Positions 52,148 to 61,420 of a stretch of DNA of 64,000 nt are shown here, piece by piece (within the stretch, counting starts at the first letter, position 1; every line of letters begins with the position of its first letter). Position numbers and translations under genes: made by a program. The stretch spans positions 1 to 64,000 of the forward strand of contig NZ_FPAF01000012.1 in the NCBI RefSeq assembly GCF_900116295.1, given 5' to 3'. Below the pieces are notes generated by a model that did no database searches, was not told where the DNA came from, and saw only the letters and a program-made list of their open reading frames with translations. Source of the stretch: Bacillus sp. 103mf. GTDB taxonomy: Bacteria; Bacillota; Bacilli; Bacillales; Bacillaceae_G.

Positions 52148-52660
52148 TTACACATTCCATGGTTTTTGAATTGTTAGTACTTCTGCCATTTCCTTACTTT
52201 TTAATCGGTTCATTTTTCGTTTTTCTGCACGTTCCCCGCCTGTGTTATATAACCAGATCTCTTCTTCTGTTTCAGCGATCACACCTGGTACAGAGGCTGG
52301 TTTTCCATCTTTTAATGCGACGAAAGTGATGAAGCAAGTAGCTGCAATACGGCGTTCTCCGCCTAATAAATCCTCTGCAACAATTTTTACGAATACTTCC
52401 ATAGAAGATTTTCCTGTATAACAAACGAATGCTTCATAGCAAACAGAATCGGTTTGGTGAATTGGTGTTAAGAAGTCAACAGAATCGATAGAAGCAGTTA
52501 CACAATGCTGACGGCTATGGCGTGCAGCAGCGATAGAAGCAATGCTGTCAATTTCCGCTAATAATTTTCCGCCAAATAATGTTTGATGGTTATTTAAGTC
52601 ATTTGGAAAAACACGTGTTGTTTTTATCGCTCTTGACTCTCTCATAAATTTCTTTTCCAT
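52148..52660 (-). CDS. acyl-CoA thioesterase, hotdog fold (YkhA-like)
   Basis: A 170-residue cytosolic enzyme of the hotdog family that releases fatty acids from acyl-CoA. NNHQTLFGGKLLAEID (about 23-38) is the conserved substrate site, with HCVTASIDSVDFLTPI and GERRIAATCFITFVAL downstream. ATG 52660 has AGGAGTAG upstream; an in-frame start at 52699 is not supported. Independent of the glycan genes around it. Confidence 0.92.
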   Translation of the reverse strand: MEKKFMRESRAIKTTRVFPNDLNNHQTLFGGKLLAEIDSIASIAAARHSRQHCVTASIDSVDFLTPIHQTDSVCYEAFVCYTGKSSMEVFVKIVAEDLLGGERRIAATCFITFVALKDGKPASVPGVIAETEEEIWLYNTGGERAEKRKMNRLKSKEMAEVLTIQKPWNV

Positions 52661-52947
52661 ATTATCTACTCCTGTTTTGTTTGTTCTTATGATATTCATC
52701 GGAACTTAATTTATTTCGTCCATCATTCGTTATAAACAGTGAACGAAAATTTCTCTGTATATAGATTGTAGTGTAAAAGAGATTTCGCTTACATTGCAAG
52801 GAGAATATATGATGTTACGAACTTTGTTATAGAAATAGGGTACCGGTATTCTCTTTATTCGTGATAAAATCGTTTTGTTACAAATACGAAGTTAAGGGTA
52901 TAGATACCTATTAACAAGAGAAAAAAGAGGTGCGATAGAATAAAGTT

Positions 52948-54273
52948 ATGGACAAGATGCAGATAGGTTTTTCAGCTTTTTTTTACAAGGTAGTAGTTGG
53001 ACTCATGTTCCTCTTTTTTGCATATTCCTTTTGGTATTCTTTTGGAGAGGTAAAAACTGTTTTTGATGTAAAATCTTCTAGTTTAGCGATTGTATTAGGT
53101 GTTTGTATCATTTTACTTTTGCTGACTACCTCTATTTTACAGTATCGATTTACGGATAAACAATTTATTATTTTTCTCATTTCTGGTACTGTGTTACTCC
53201 GGTTTCTATCTATTGTGTTAATGAAAGCTCCGATCGAAAGTGATATGAATGTGATGTATGAAGCTGCTAAACAAGTTGCACAAGGAAATACTATTTTTAG
53301 CAGTCTAGAAACTGTAGTTCAATCTCCTTTTATTATGTACGAATCCTTTTTAATTCGTTTTTTCGGAGATGCAACGTTTGTCTTAAAGGTATGTAATGTT
53401 TTATATTGCGGAGCTACCGCTTATTTTATTTATCAGCTTGCTTCAAAACTATTTCATGAAGAATGTGGCCGAATTGCAGCGGTATTATACGCTTTGTATA
53501 TTCCTAATATTATGCTTTGTTCTGTTTTAACGAATGAGCATTTGGCAACATGTTTATTTTATTTTGCCTGTTACTTACTTATACATAAAGGATTAAGTCA
53601 TTCGTATATGTGGGGAGTCGCCGTTGCTTTATTTGCTTTCAGTAATATGATTCGTCCATTAGGCTTATTTTTAATTATAGTTCTTGTTTTGTATCTTGTA
53701 TTAGTAGAAGTTTTGCAAAGTCCAGATAGAAAAGGAATGTTGATTAGACTAATAGGTGTATGTGTTATATTTTATGGTGTTCATTACGCAGTAAGTTATG
53801 CACTTGGAACATCAAGTAATTCGCGATACACTTTTACAAACGAAGGGTATATTCAATCTGTCCTAATAGGAAAAAATGAAAAAAGAGCAGAACAAGAGAA
53901 AAAAGAATATAATATGGATTTTATAAACAAAAAGTTGAATAAAATAGAGAAGGATCGTTTTTCTTCTATTCAAATGAGTTTAGGAGAGCTAGAGAAACAA
54001 GAAATGAAAAACACCTTTATAAAAGGTGGATATTTTATATACATGATGATTACGATATTTACGGCAATCTCTATGTTACATCTTCTAGCTCAAAAACAGG
54101 GAAATAGAAATTATATGCTGTTTCTACTCATAATTGCGAGCCATTTGTATACAAAGTTTATGAACATGCATATTGTATATGAGGGTGTATTAGTCCCAAG
54201 TCTATTGATATTACAAAGCTATGGGATATATATGATAAATCAATATTGTCAAAAGCTATTTTTTAAAAAGTAA
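52948..54273 (+). CDS. GT-C-like membrane glycosyltransferase, paralogue 2
   Basis: A 441-residue polytopic protein with about 11 helices, homologous to the gene at 45395-46852. Shared marks are PIESDMNVMYEAAKQVAQG (outside loop with the candidate catalytic acids), KVCNVLYC, SVLTNEHLAT and LQSYGIYMI. It is about 44 residues shorter, mainly in the outside loops. AGAGGTG lies 15-16 bases before ATG 52948; ATG 52957 is also possible. Confidence 0.8.
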   Translation: MDKMQIGFSAFFYKVVVGLMFLFFAYSFWYSFGEVKTVFDVKSSSLAIVLGVCIILLLLTTSILQYRFTDKQFIIFLISGTVLLRFLSIVLMKAPIESDMNVMYEAAKQVAQGNTIFSSLETVVQSPFIMYESFLIRFFGDATFVLKVCNVLYCGATAYFIYQLASKLFHEECGRIAAVLYALYIPNIMLCSVLTNEHLATCLFYFACYLLIHKGLSHSYMWGVAVALFAFSNMIRPLGLFLIIVLVLYLVLVEVLQSPDRKGMLIRLIGVCVIFYGVHYAVSYALGTSSNSRYTFTNEGYIQSVLIGKNEKRAEQEKKEYNMDFINKKLNKIEKDRFSSIQMSLGELEKQEMKNTFIKGGYFIYMMITIFTAISMLHLLAQKQGNRNYMLFLLIIASHLYTKFMNMHIVYEGVLVPSLLILQSYGIYMINQYCQKLFFKK

Positions 54274-54276
54274 AGT

Positions 54277-54326
54277 TCCTATGAGTGTGGATGGTTTTAT
54301 TCCTCACTCATAGGAATTTTGTTTTA
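54277..54326 (+). terminator. terminator after paralogue 2
   Basis: TTCCTATGAGTG and CACTCATAGGAA pair around a 16-base loop and are followed by TTTTGTTTT. Confidence 0.9.
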
Positions 54327-54378
54327 TCACGTTATTCGTGGATAGTAAAACCCCCTGCTGATCGTCAATTTGTTTTAT
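54323..54378 (-). repeat. minimal family A element (A12)
   Basis: A 56-bp piece from TTTATCACGTTATTCG to GTCAATTTGTTTTAT, with CCCCCTGCTGATCG inside. TTTAT stands at both ends. Confidence 0.58.
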
Positions 54379-54474
54379 GAATCGCTTCTAATCTTTGTTT
54401 CTTTATTTATTATATCTATTTTTCTATACCTTATCTTTATATAAAACTCGAAGGATTTATGTAATATATTATGT
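54379..54474. other. AT-rich spacer
   Basis: 96 bp between the A12 and B5 repeats; nothing recognised. Confidence 0.4.
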
Positions 54475-54662
54475 ATCCATTTAAATTTTTCAACATGTAA
54501 TTCGCTGTCATGTAGAATAAAACATGACCTGCGCTAGCTTTCTCCTTTTGTTTTAAACGTCACATATGGTAGGGAAAGGTCCTGACCTGACTGTTTCTAT
54601 GCGCTCTCGTTCCCCCTTAAATAGAAAGAAGATGTTTATGTTGTTTTTTAACTTGTATATAA
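54475..54662 (+). mobile_element. family B MITE-like element (B5)
   Basis: About 188 bp: ATCCATTTAAATTTTTCAAC at the left, GACCTGCGCTAGCTTTCTCC, CATATGGTAGGGAAAGG, TTTCTATGCGCTCTCG, and the right end AACTTGTATATAAA. Confidence 0.76.
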
Positions 54663-54664
54663 AA

Positions 54665-54697
54665 AAGGAGAATTCATGAAAGAATTCTCTTTTTATA
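54665..54697. terminator. terminator downstream of the TRIC-like gene
   Basis: GAGAATTC and GAATTCTC pair around 6 bases with A and T runs on either side; it can act on the minus strand to end the following gene. Confidence 0.8.
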
Positions 54698-54705
54698 AAA
54701 ATAGA

Positions 54706-55338
54706 TCAATGACCTTTATGGATTTTCGCATGTGTTTTAAAAAAGACTGGGAAATGTACATTATAGATAAAAGTTACTACACGTATAACAAATGTTACGA
54801 GTAAACAAATATAGAAAGCTAATACGTGTGATCCCATTTCATAAGTAATAAGAAAGCTAATTGCACCTAGAATGGAGGCAATTGCATAAATTTCTTTACG
54901 AAAGACATATGGGATATCTTGCGCACACATATCACGTAAAATTCCACCGCCAATACCTGTGATAACTCCCATAGAAACAACTAAGAAAGAAGCATTCATG
55001 TGATGAGTAATGGCCGCATTTGCACCGATAGCAGTAAATACGCCTAAACCGACAGCGTCTGATAACATAATAACAACTTGTAATTTATGAATTCGTTCAA
55101 AAAACATACAAGTAAATAATGCTGCTAGGATACTAATAAAAAAGTAAATTGGTTGAACAAATGCAACTGGAGGTAAGTTTCCAATCATAACATCTCGAAT
55201 GATTCCGCCGCCAAGTGCTGTTGCTACAGACAAACAAAGGACACCAAATAAATCGAGTTCTTTTTTTAAACCTACTAATGTACCAGAAATGGCAGCTGCG
55301 ATAATACCGAGAAATGTAAATACATCAATTAAAAACAT
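54706..55338 (-). CDS. TRIC channel family membrane protein (UPF0126)
   Basis: A 210-residue protein with seven short membrane helices and two internal repeats carrying the glycine signatures GGGIIRDVMIG (about 43-53) and GGGILRDMC (about 132-140), as in prokaryotic TRIC trimeric cation channels. C-terminal His/Lys tail. Its role in bacteria is uncertain. The ATG is preceded by AAGGAAGG. Confidence 0.9.
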   Translation of the reverse strand: MFLIDVFTFLGIIAAAISGTLVGLKKELDLFGVLCLSVATALGGGIIRDVMIGNLPPVAFVQPIYFFISILAALFTCMFFERIHKLQVVIMLSDAVGLGVFTAIGANAAITHHMNASFLVVSMGVITGIGGGILRDMCAQDIPYVFRKEIYAIASILGAISFLITYEMGSHVLAFYICLLVTFVIRVVTFIYNVHFPVFFKTHAKIHKGH

Positions 55339-55613
55339 CGCTCCGATCCCTTCCTTCTAAAGATGTTCCAAGGAAAGAATATACACTAAAGTTATCAAAA
55401 TAACAATTCCTGTTTCGCTACATGTAAAAAAAGCGAAAGAATAAGGAAAGAAAGCGTTTGAAAGTGTTGTTTTCAAAGTAAATACAATGGATATAGGAGA
55501 AAAGTGACGCCCTCAAAGATTTTATGATTCAATTAAAATCCCATCTAGTCAATTCATAACTTATGCTATAATAGGTATTTGGAAAGAAGCAACAATATTT
55601 ATGGGGGGTAAAA

Positions 55614-56993
55614 ATGTTAAATCACAATAGTTTAAGTTATAAATTTGAACGTTTTCTATTGATTTTTATTATATTACAACCAATTATAGATTTACTTACA
55701 TCATTTTGTATTTTAGAGCTAAAAATCGATGCAACGGTTGGAGTGATAACACGCTTATTTGTTATGGCTCTTGGTGGTATTTATATTCTTACGCAAGCCC
55801 GTATAAAAGAAAATCGAAAATATATTATATATTTACTTGGGTTAGGAATTGTCCTTGGATTAGGATTTTTAAATAACAAAATGATTAAGCATCCGATGTT
55901 ACAAATGGAAGATCTTAAGTTTATAGCAAAGGCGTTATATCCATTTGTGATGATAAGTTGCTATATTCTCGTATTCAAGTCATTAAAGACGAAAGAAACA
56001 ATGCATACAAAGATGAGAAACTATATAGCATATGCAGCTTTAATTATAAATGTAACTATGGTTGCAGCTATCGCAACTGGAACGGATTATAATAGTTATG
56101 ACTATTTTAAAGAAGGTTCTCGCGGCTGGTTTTTTGCAGGGAATGAACTTGGATCAATTTTAGCGATTGTATGCCCAGTTGTTGTATTGTATTCTATTGA
56201 AAAAACAACAAGCTTAGCAAAAATTTATTTCTGGATTCCGTCTCTTTTAATTGTATTTTCATTGTTTGCAATTGGAACAAAAGTAGGGGCCGGTGCTATT
56301 GTTTGTACATTTGTTATTGCTATTTTTATGTGCTTTATACAAGCGTTTTTACAACGGAAAGAACGTAATAAAAAGCCATATTTGTTAAATGGTTTAATCG
56401 CAACAGTTATATTTGCAGGAGTAGTAGGATATTTTCCATTCTCGCCAATATATAAAAATACAGGGATTCATCATCAAGTATTTGAAAAAGTACAAGAGGA
56501 AAAAAAGCAACATAATAACCATGTTAAACAAGAGGATACCGCAAAAGAGAAAGAAAAAGTGAAAGAAGAAGAGAAAAAGGCTGAGACACAGGCTCTCATT
56601 TTTAGTGGACGTGAATTATTTACAAAAACGTATGAAGACTTTTATAAACAAGCGCCTATGTCTCAGAAGTTACTTGGTATGGGATATGGTGGTAACTTTA
56701 AAGATGCCCCAAAATTAATTGAAAGAGATTTCCATGATTGGTTTTATACTTTTGGAATTATCGGTTTCATTTTTCTTATGATTCCGTTTCTGTATTATGG
56801 TTTGAGAATTCTAATGGTGTTAATAACAAGGTTTCGTGAAGTATTTACGGTCAAGTACGCATTGTTAGCTGCTGGTCTTGGATTAGCATTAGGAATTGCT
56901 TTTACAGCAGGTCATGTGTTAACGGCACCAGGAGTAAGTATTTACTTTGTCGTATTATTAGCATATTTAATCGTTGATTTAGAAATAGAATAA
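55614..56993 (+). CDS. O-antigen ligase/polymerase-like membrane protein (Wzy family)
   Basis: A 459-residue polytopic protein of the Wzy/WaaL type: about 10 helices with a large outside loop (about 300-370) of unusual composition, with a Lys/Glu/Gln-rich coil (around residues 300-330) followed by FSGRELFTKTYEDF and GMGYGGNFKDAPK. The family joins or polymerises lipid-linked sugar repeats outside the membrane. GGGGGTAAAA precedes the ATG. It starts the operon-like set with the two following genes. Confidence 0.85.
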   Translation: MLNHNSLSYKFERFLLIFIILQPIIDLLTSFCILELKIDATVGVITRLFVMALGGIYILTQARIKENRKYIIYLLGLGIVLGLGFLNNKMIKHPMLQMEDLKFIAKALYPFVMISCYILVFKSLKTKETMHTKMRNYIAYAALIINVTMVAAIATGTDYNSYDYFKEGSRGWFFAGNELGSILAIVCPVVVLYSIEKTTSLAKIYFWIPSLLIVFSLFAIGTKVGAGAIVCTFVIAIFMCFIQAFLQRKERNKKPYLLNGLIATVIFAGVVGYFPFSPIYKNTGIHHQVFEKVQEEKKQHNNHVKQEDTAKEKEKVKEEEKKAETQALIFSGRELFTKTYEDFYKQAPMSQKLLGMGYGGNFKDAPKLIERDFHDWFYTFGIIGFIFLMIPFLYYGLRILMVLITRFREVFTVKYALLAAGLGLALGIAFTAGHVLTAPGVSIYFVVLLAYLIVDLEIE

Positions 56994-56999
56994 TGGAAA

Positions 57000-57036
57000 A
57001 ATAAAAGCTAGCACTATGTTAGCTTTTATTTTTTGC
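57000..57036 (+). terminator. terminator after the O-antigen-ligase-like gene
   Basis: AAAAGCTA and TAGCTTTT, separated by a 9-base loop, are followed by ATTTTTTG. Confidence 0.85.
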
Positions 57037-57078
57037 TATAGTAAAAAATAAGAAAATATATTTAATGGAGGAAAAAAG

Positions 57079-58209
57079 ATGAAAGTGTTACATATGAATG
57101 CTGGAGCAGAAACAGGTGGCGGAAAAACGCATATTATTTCACTTTTGTCACAATTTCCAAAAGATGTAGTAGAATTAGCGGTATTTGAAGAAGGTGCAAT
57201 AGCCAGTGAGGCGAGAGCATTAGGAATAAAAGTACATGTTTTTTCACAATCATCTCGTTATGATATATCCATTCTTTCAAAAATACGTTCTTTTATTAAT
57301 AAAGAAGGTTTTGATATTGTCCATACCCACGGGGCAAGAGCCAACTTTTATCTTTCTTTATTAAGAAGAAAGATAAATGCCAAATGGGTTACAACCATTC
57401 ACAGTGATCCAACATTGGATTTTATGAAACGTGGTTTAAAAGGTTGGGTTTTTACAAAGTTAAACTTGCGTTCGTTTAAGAAAGTTGATTTATTTTTTGC
57501 TATTACAGAACGTTTTAAGAGGAATACGGTAACGCTAGGTGTACCAGAAGAGAAAATTTGTACAATCTATAACGGAATTAAATATGATCGTACGCCGGCC
57601 AAGCCTTATGATGTAAAGGAGAATTTTGGTATACAAGAAGATGTATTTACAGCAATTCAAGTAGCCCGTTTACATCCTGTTAAAGGACATGAAATATTAT
57701 TTGAAGCGTTGCAAAATACAAAAATTCCTAAAATTAAAGTGCTGTTACTTGGTGATGGACCAATTGAGAATGAGTTAAAAGAAACAGTGAAACAAAAAGG
57801 GTTAGAAGATAAAGTTCTATTTTTAGGACATCGTGAAGATGCAAAGAATTTATATGCCGCAGTGCATATAAATTTATTAACATCGTATAGTGAAAGTTTC
57901 CCCCTTGTTTTATTAGAAGGGGCGAATCAACGTTTAACCTCTATTGCTACAGATGTTGGCGATATGTCACAACTTATTGTTGATGACGCATATGGCTGGA
58001 TTATTCCAATTGGTGATGCTGCGGCGCTTACTCGTGCATTAGAAGAGGCATATGAAAAGTGGAAAAATGGTGAATTAGTAGAGATGGGTGAGCGTTTGTA
58101 TACCCATGCGTCTTCTCATTTTTCGTTACGGAATTTATATGAAAATACGTATGAAGCTTATGAGAAGGTTTTGTCTGGCAGTAATGAGTATGCAAAAATA
58201 AGAGGTTAG
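57079..58209 (+). CDS. GT4 family glycosyltransferase
   Basis: A 376-residue GT-B enzyme. N-terminal Rossmann half (LHMNAGAETGGGKTHIISLL; HTHGARANFY) and C-terminal half with the nucleotide-sugar site (LLGDGPIENELKE, LTSYSESFPLVLLEGANQ; Glu of the EX7E motif). Enzymes of this kind extend surface glycans at the membrane. AATGGAGG precedes the ATG. It lies between a polymerase-like gene and a TagA/WecG-like gene. Confidence 0.92.
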   Translation: MKVLHMNAGAETGGGKTHIISLLSQFPKDVVELAVFEEGAIASEARALGIKVHVFSQSSRYDISILSKIRSFINKEGFDIVHTHGARANFYLSLLRRKINAKWVTTIHSDPTLDFMKRGLKGWVFTKLNLRSFKKVDLFFAITERFKRNTVTLGVPEEKICTIYNGIKYDRTPAKPYDVKENFGIQEDVFTAIQVARLHPVKGHEILFEALQNTKIPKIKVLLLGDGPIENELKETVKQKGLEDKVLFLGHREDAKNLYAAVHINLLTSYSESFPLVLLEGANQRLTSIATDVGDMSQLIVDDAYGWIIPIGDAAALTRALEEAYEKWKNGELVEMGERLYTHASSHFSLRNLYENTYEAYEKVLSGSNEYAKIRG

Positions 58210-58257
58210 AATAATCAGTAGTGGAAAAAGATATTTGAAATAGAGAGGATTGTAAAT

Positions 58258-58998
58258 ATGGCAGTGCAAACAGTTGATATTTTAGGCGTGCCTTTCTCAA
58301 CGATGACAATGGCAGAAACAGTTCGGTATGTAATGCAGCAGCTGGAAAGGAAGCAAGAGAATACGTTTCAAGTTGTAACGGCCAATCCTGAAATTGTGAT
58401 GTGTGCCAAAAAGGATACTGCGTTTCACCAAACACTTCTTCAGGTAGACCTTATTACACCAGACGGGATTGGTGTTGTAAAGGCAAGCGGTATGCTAGGA
58501 ACACCGTTAAAAGAACGTGTGGCAGGTTTTGATTTAATGTGTAATTTGTTTGAAACATTATCGCAAGAAAAGAAAGCTGTATCTGTCTTTTTACTTGGAG
58601 CAAAGCCGCACGTTATCGAAAGAGCAGCTCGAACTTTAACAGAAAGATATTCAGCGGTATCTATTGTTGGAACACAGGACGGATATTTTAAACAAGAGAA
58701 AGAAGAAGAAATTATTACACGTATTCAAGAAGTGAAGCCGGACATTTTACTGGTTGCACTTGGGTTTCCGAGACAGGAAAACTTTATTCAAAATAATAAA
58801 CAGCGTTTACATGCAAAAGTAGCTGTTGGCGTTGGTGGTAGCTTTGATGTTTGGGCCGGAGAAGTAAAGCGTGCTCCAAAATGGATTCAAGCTATTCATT
58901 TAGAGTGGTTTTACCGTTTGTGCAGTAATCCAACGCGTTGGCGTCGTCAACTTGTATTAGTTGAATTTTTAAAAGATGTTGTTCGGTCGAAAAAGTAG
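58258..58998 (+). CDS. WecG/TagA/CpsF family glycosyltransferase
   Basis: A 246-residue GT26 enzyme with the family marks ANPEIVMCAKKD, TPDGIGVVKA, and GVGGSFDVWAGEVKRAP. TagA uses UDP-ManNAc to form the linkage unit of wall teichoic acid; WecG acts in common antigen. This one could serve a related linkage or surface polymer. GAGAGGATTG precedes the ATG. Confidence 0.92.
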   Translation: MAVQTVDILGVPFSTMTMAETVRYVMQQLERKQENTFQVVTANPEIVMCAKKDTAFHQTLLQVDLITPDGIGVVKASGMLGTPLKERVAGFDLMCNLFETLSQEKKAVSVFLLGAKPHVIERAARTLTERYSAVSIVGTQDGYFKQEKEEEIITRIQEVKPDILLVALGFPRQENFIQNNKQRLHAKVAVGVGGSFDVWAGEVKRAPKWIQAIHLEWFYRLCSNPTRWRRQLVLVEFLKDVVRSKK

Positions 58999-59020
58999 CG
59001 AAATATCGCTGCTTTTTTCT
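58994..59020 (+). terminator. terminator after the WecG-like gene
   Basis: AGTAGCGA and TCGCTGCT pair around 4 bases and are followed by TTTTTTC. Confidence 0.85.
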
Positions 59021-59224
59021 TTTTTAAACAGCTATTTGTAGAGTCACCTTTTTACAGGGAGAATTCGTCTATTCATTGAAGAACGCCTATGTATGAGGTG
59101 TTTTTTTGTGGAAATGATAAGAGTCATATGAGTAATGATTATTCTTACGTATAAATTGTTTTACTTATACGGTATACATATGTAAAATGTGATGTAAAGA
59201 CACCTGTATTGAGGAGGGCCTATA

Positions 59225-60424
59225 GTGGGAAAATTTAAAGAAATCTCGAATCGAAAGCTTCTCGGAATTGCTGGGCTAGGTTGGCTATTTGATGCAATGG
59301 ATGTTGGGATTCTTTCATTTATTATTGCTGCTTTGCAAAAAGAGTGGCAGCTTAGTGCACAGCAGATGGGATGGATTGGTAGTATTAACTCCATCGGAAT
59401 GGCAGTCGGAGCGCTCGTATTTGGGATATTAGCAGATAAAATCGGACGCAAATCTGTTTTTATTATTACATTATTATTATTTTCCGTTGGAAGCGGGTTA
59501 ACGGCTTTATCAACAACATTAACCGTATTTCTTATACTTCGTTTTTGTATTGGAATGGGGCTTGGAGGAGAGCTTCCTGTTGCATCCACACTTGTATCTG
59601 AAAGTGTTGCAGCGCATGAACGTGGGAAAATCGTTGTTTTGTTAGAAAGCTTTTGGGCTGGTGGTTGGTTGATTGCTGCTCTCATTTCATATTTTATTAT
59701 TCCAACATATGGTTGGCAAACAGCGATGGTTTTAAGTGCACTTCCAGCTTTTTATGCACTATATTTACGATGGAGTTTACCTGATTCACCGCAATTTCAA
59801 AAAGTAAAACAAAAACAATCTGTATTTGCAAACATAAAGGCCGTTTGGTCAGGGGAGTACAGACGGGCGACTATTATGCTTTGGATTTTATGGTTTTGTG
59901 TTGTATTTTCATATTATGGAATGTTTCTTTGGCTTCCAAGTGTATTAGTGCTAAAAGGATTTAGTTTAATTAAAAGCTTTCAATATGTATTGATTATGAC
60001 ATTTGCACAGCTTCCAGGTTATTTTACGGCCGCTTGGTTTATTGAACGTCTTGGCCGTAAGTTTGTGTTAATCACATACTTACTTGGAACGGCATGTAGC
60101 GCATATTTCTTTGGAGCGGCAGATTCAGTAATCACCCTAATGATTGCAGGAATGTTGCTTTCATTCTTTAATTTAGGAGCTTGGGGAGCATTGTATGCAT
60201 ATACACCGGAGCAGTATCCAACCGTCATTCGTGGTACAGGAGCTGGGATGGCAGCAGCATTTGGGCGCATTGGTGGTATTTTAGGGCCATTATTAATTGG
60301 TTATCTTGTAGCTACACATGCTTCTCTCTCTTATATTTTTACAATCTTTTGTATGGCCATTGTAATAGGTGTTCTTGCTGTACTTGTGCTTGGGCAGGAA
60401 ACAAAACAACGAGAATTAGTATAA
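59225..60424 (+). CDS. niaP: MFS transporter, NiaP-like (niacin)
   Basis: A 399-residue major facilitator with 12 helices. GWLFDAMDVGILSF in helix 1, ADKIGRKS in the first cytoplasmic loop, GLGGELPVASTLVSE and ERGKIVVLLESFWAGGW are close to B. subtilis NiaP (YceI), a nicotinate/nicotinamide importer. The start is GTG at 59225 with GAGGAGGG upstream. The leader contains GACACCTGT (59198-59206), which may be half of a NiaR operator; I could not confirm this. Confidence 0.82.
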   Translation: MGKFKEISNRKLLGIAGLGWLFDAMDVGILSFIIAALQKEWQLSAQQMGWIGSINSIGMAVGALVFGILADKIGRKSVFIITLLLFSVGSGLTALSTTLTVFLILRFCIGMGLGGELPVASTLVSESVAAHERGKIVVLLESFWAGGWLIAALISYFIIPTYGWQTAMVLSALPAFYALYLRWSLPDSPQFQKVKQKQSVFANIKAVWSGEYRRATIMLWILWFCVVFSYYGMFLWLPSVLVLKGFSLIKSFQYVLIMTFAQLPGYFTAAWFIERLGRKFVLITYLLGTACSAYFFGAADSVITLMIAGMLLSFFNLGAWGALYAYTPEQYPTVIRGTGAGMAAAFGRIGGILGPLLIGYLVATHASLSYIFTIFCMAIVIGVLAVLVLGQETKQRELV

Positions 60425-60426
60425 TG

Positions 60427-60454
60427 AAAAGGAAGCTGTGTATAGCTTCCTTTT
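60427..60454 (+). terminator. niaP terminator
   Basis: AAAAGGAAGCT and AGCTTCCTTTT form a strong stem with a 6-base loop. Confidence 0.85.
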
Positions 60455-60579
60455 CATTGTTTTCTGACAAAAATATGGTATATTTGATAGAAAAATGGCT
60501 TGTAAAAAGGGATTATTTCTAAAAAAGCGAATGTATACAACAAGGCGTATGGACAAAAGGATTAGGTGGTTGGGCAGAC

Positions 60580-61296
60580 ATGAAAATTTTAATTGTAAAC
60601 GAAAGAGAAGAAAACAGAGGTCAATTAATAGATTTTTTCACAGAACATGTAAACAATTTGGAATGCTTTGAAGCGAAATCGGGAATGGAATCATTGCAAC
60701 TAGCGAAAAAGCATACGCCAGATTTTATTTTTTTAGATACACATTTGCCAGACGGAACAGGATTTGAAGTTGCAGGATTGCTGCGCCAATTAACATTAAG
60801 CACAAAATTTATATTCACAGGAAATAATATAAAAGATGCGATTGCATCATTTCGTTTCCATGCTTTCTATTATTTGTTGCAACCATTTGAACAGGAAGAC
60901 TTGCAATTTTTACTGCATAGTATTGAGCAAGAAAAAATAAAACAAGTGAAGAATCGATTGCAAAAGCTTCCTATCGAGAGTCATGAAGGAATTTCATATA
61001 TTCTTCCAGATGATATTGTATACATAAGCAAGAATAAAGAAAATAAAACAGTTTCTATTTATACAAATAATAATCAATATATTTCCACATATACATTACA
61101 AGAATTAGAAGGTAAGTTAGCGGCATATGATTTTTTACGTGTGCATAAAAGTTATCTTATTAATGTTATTTATGTGAAAGAATTAAAGCCTTATTATAAC
61201 GGGACGTATAATCTATATTTGGAAAGGTATGATAATCAACCAATTCCTGTCAGCCGAAATTATGTAAAACGGCTTCGAAATAAAATTGAATTGTAG
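60580..61296 (+). CDS. LytTR response regulator, orphan, degenerate receiver
   Basis: A 238-residue regulator: receiver domain (1-120) and LytTR DNA-binding domain (about 140-238; IVYISKNKENKTVSIYT, RVHKSYLINV). The phospho-acceptor Asp53 (FLDTHLPDG) is kept, but the acidic pair is Asn7-Glu8 instead of Asp-Asp or Asp-Glu, and the conserved Lys is Gln101 (YYLLQPFE). No histidine kinase gene is adjacent. The next gene is a CstA/BtsT-type transporter, and LytTR regulators control such genes in E. coli and other species. Confidence 0.88.
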   Translation: MKILIVNEREENRGQLIDFFTEHVNNLECFEAKSGMESLQLAKKHTPDFIFLDTHLPDGTGFEVAGLLRQLTLSTKFIFTGNNIKDAIASFRFHAFYYLLQPFEQEDLQFLLHSIEQEKIKQVKNRLQKLPIESHEGISYILPDDIVYISKNKENKTVSIYTNNNQYISTYTLQELEGKLAAYDFLRVHKSYLINVIYVKELKPYYNGTYNLYLERYDNQPIPVSRNYVKRLRNKIEL

Positions 61297-61420
61297 CAGG
61301 TCGTGGAAGAATTTGGTCATGTTAAATTAGGAAATATTCATCATAAGGAATATTATTTTTAATTATTCTGAAAATTTAGTACAATTCCCTCTAGGACATA
61401 ACAATAGGAGGGGATTATGT

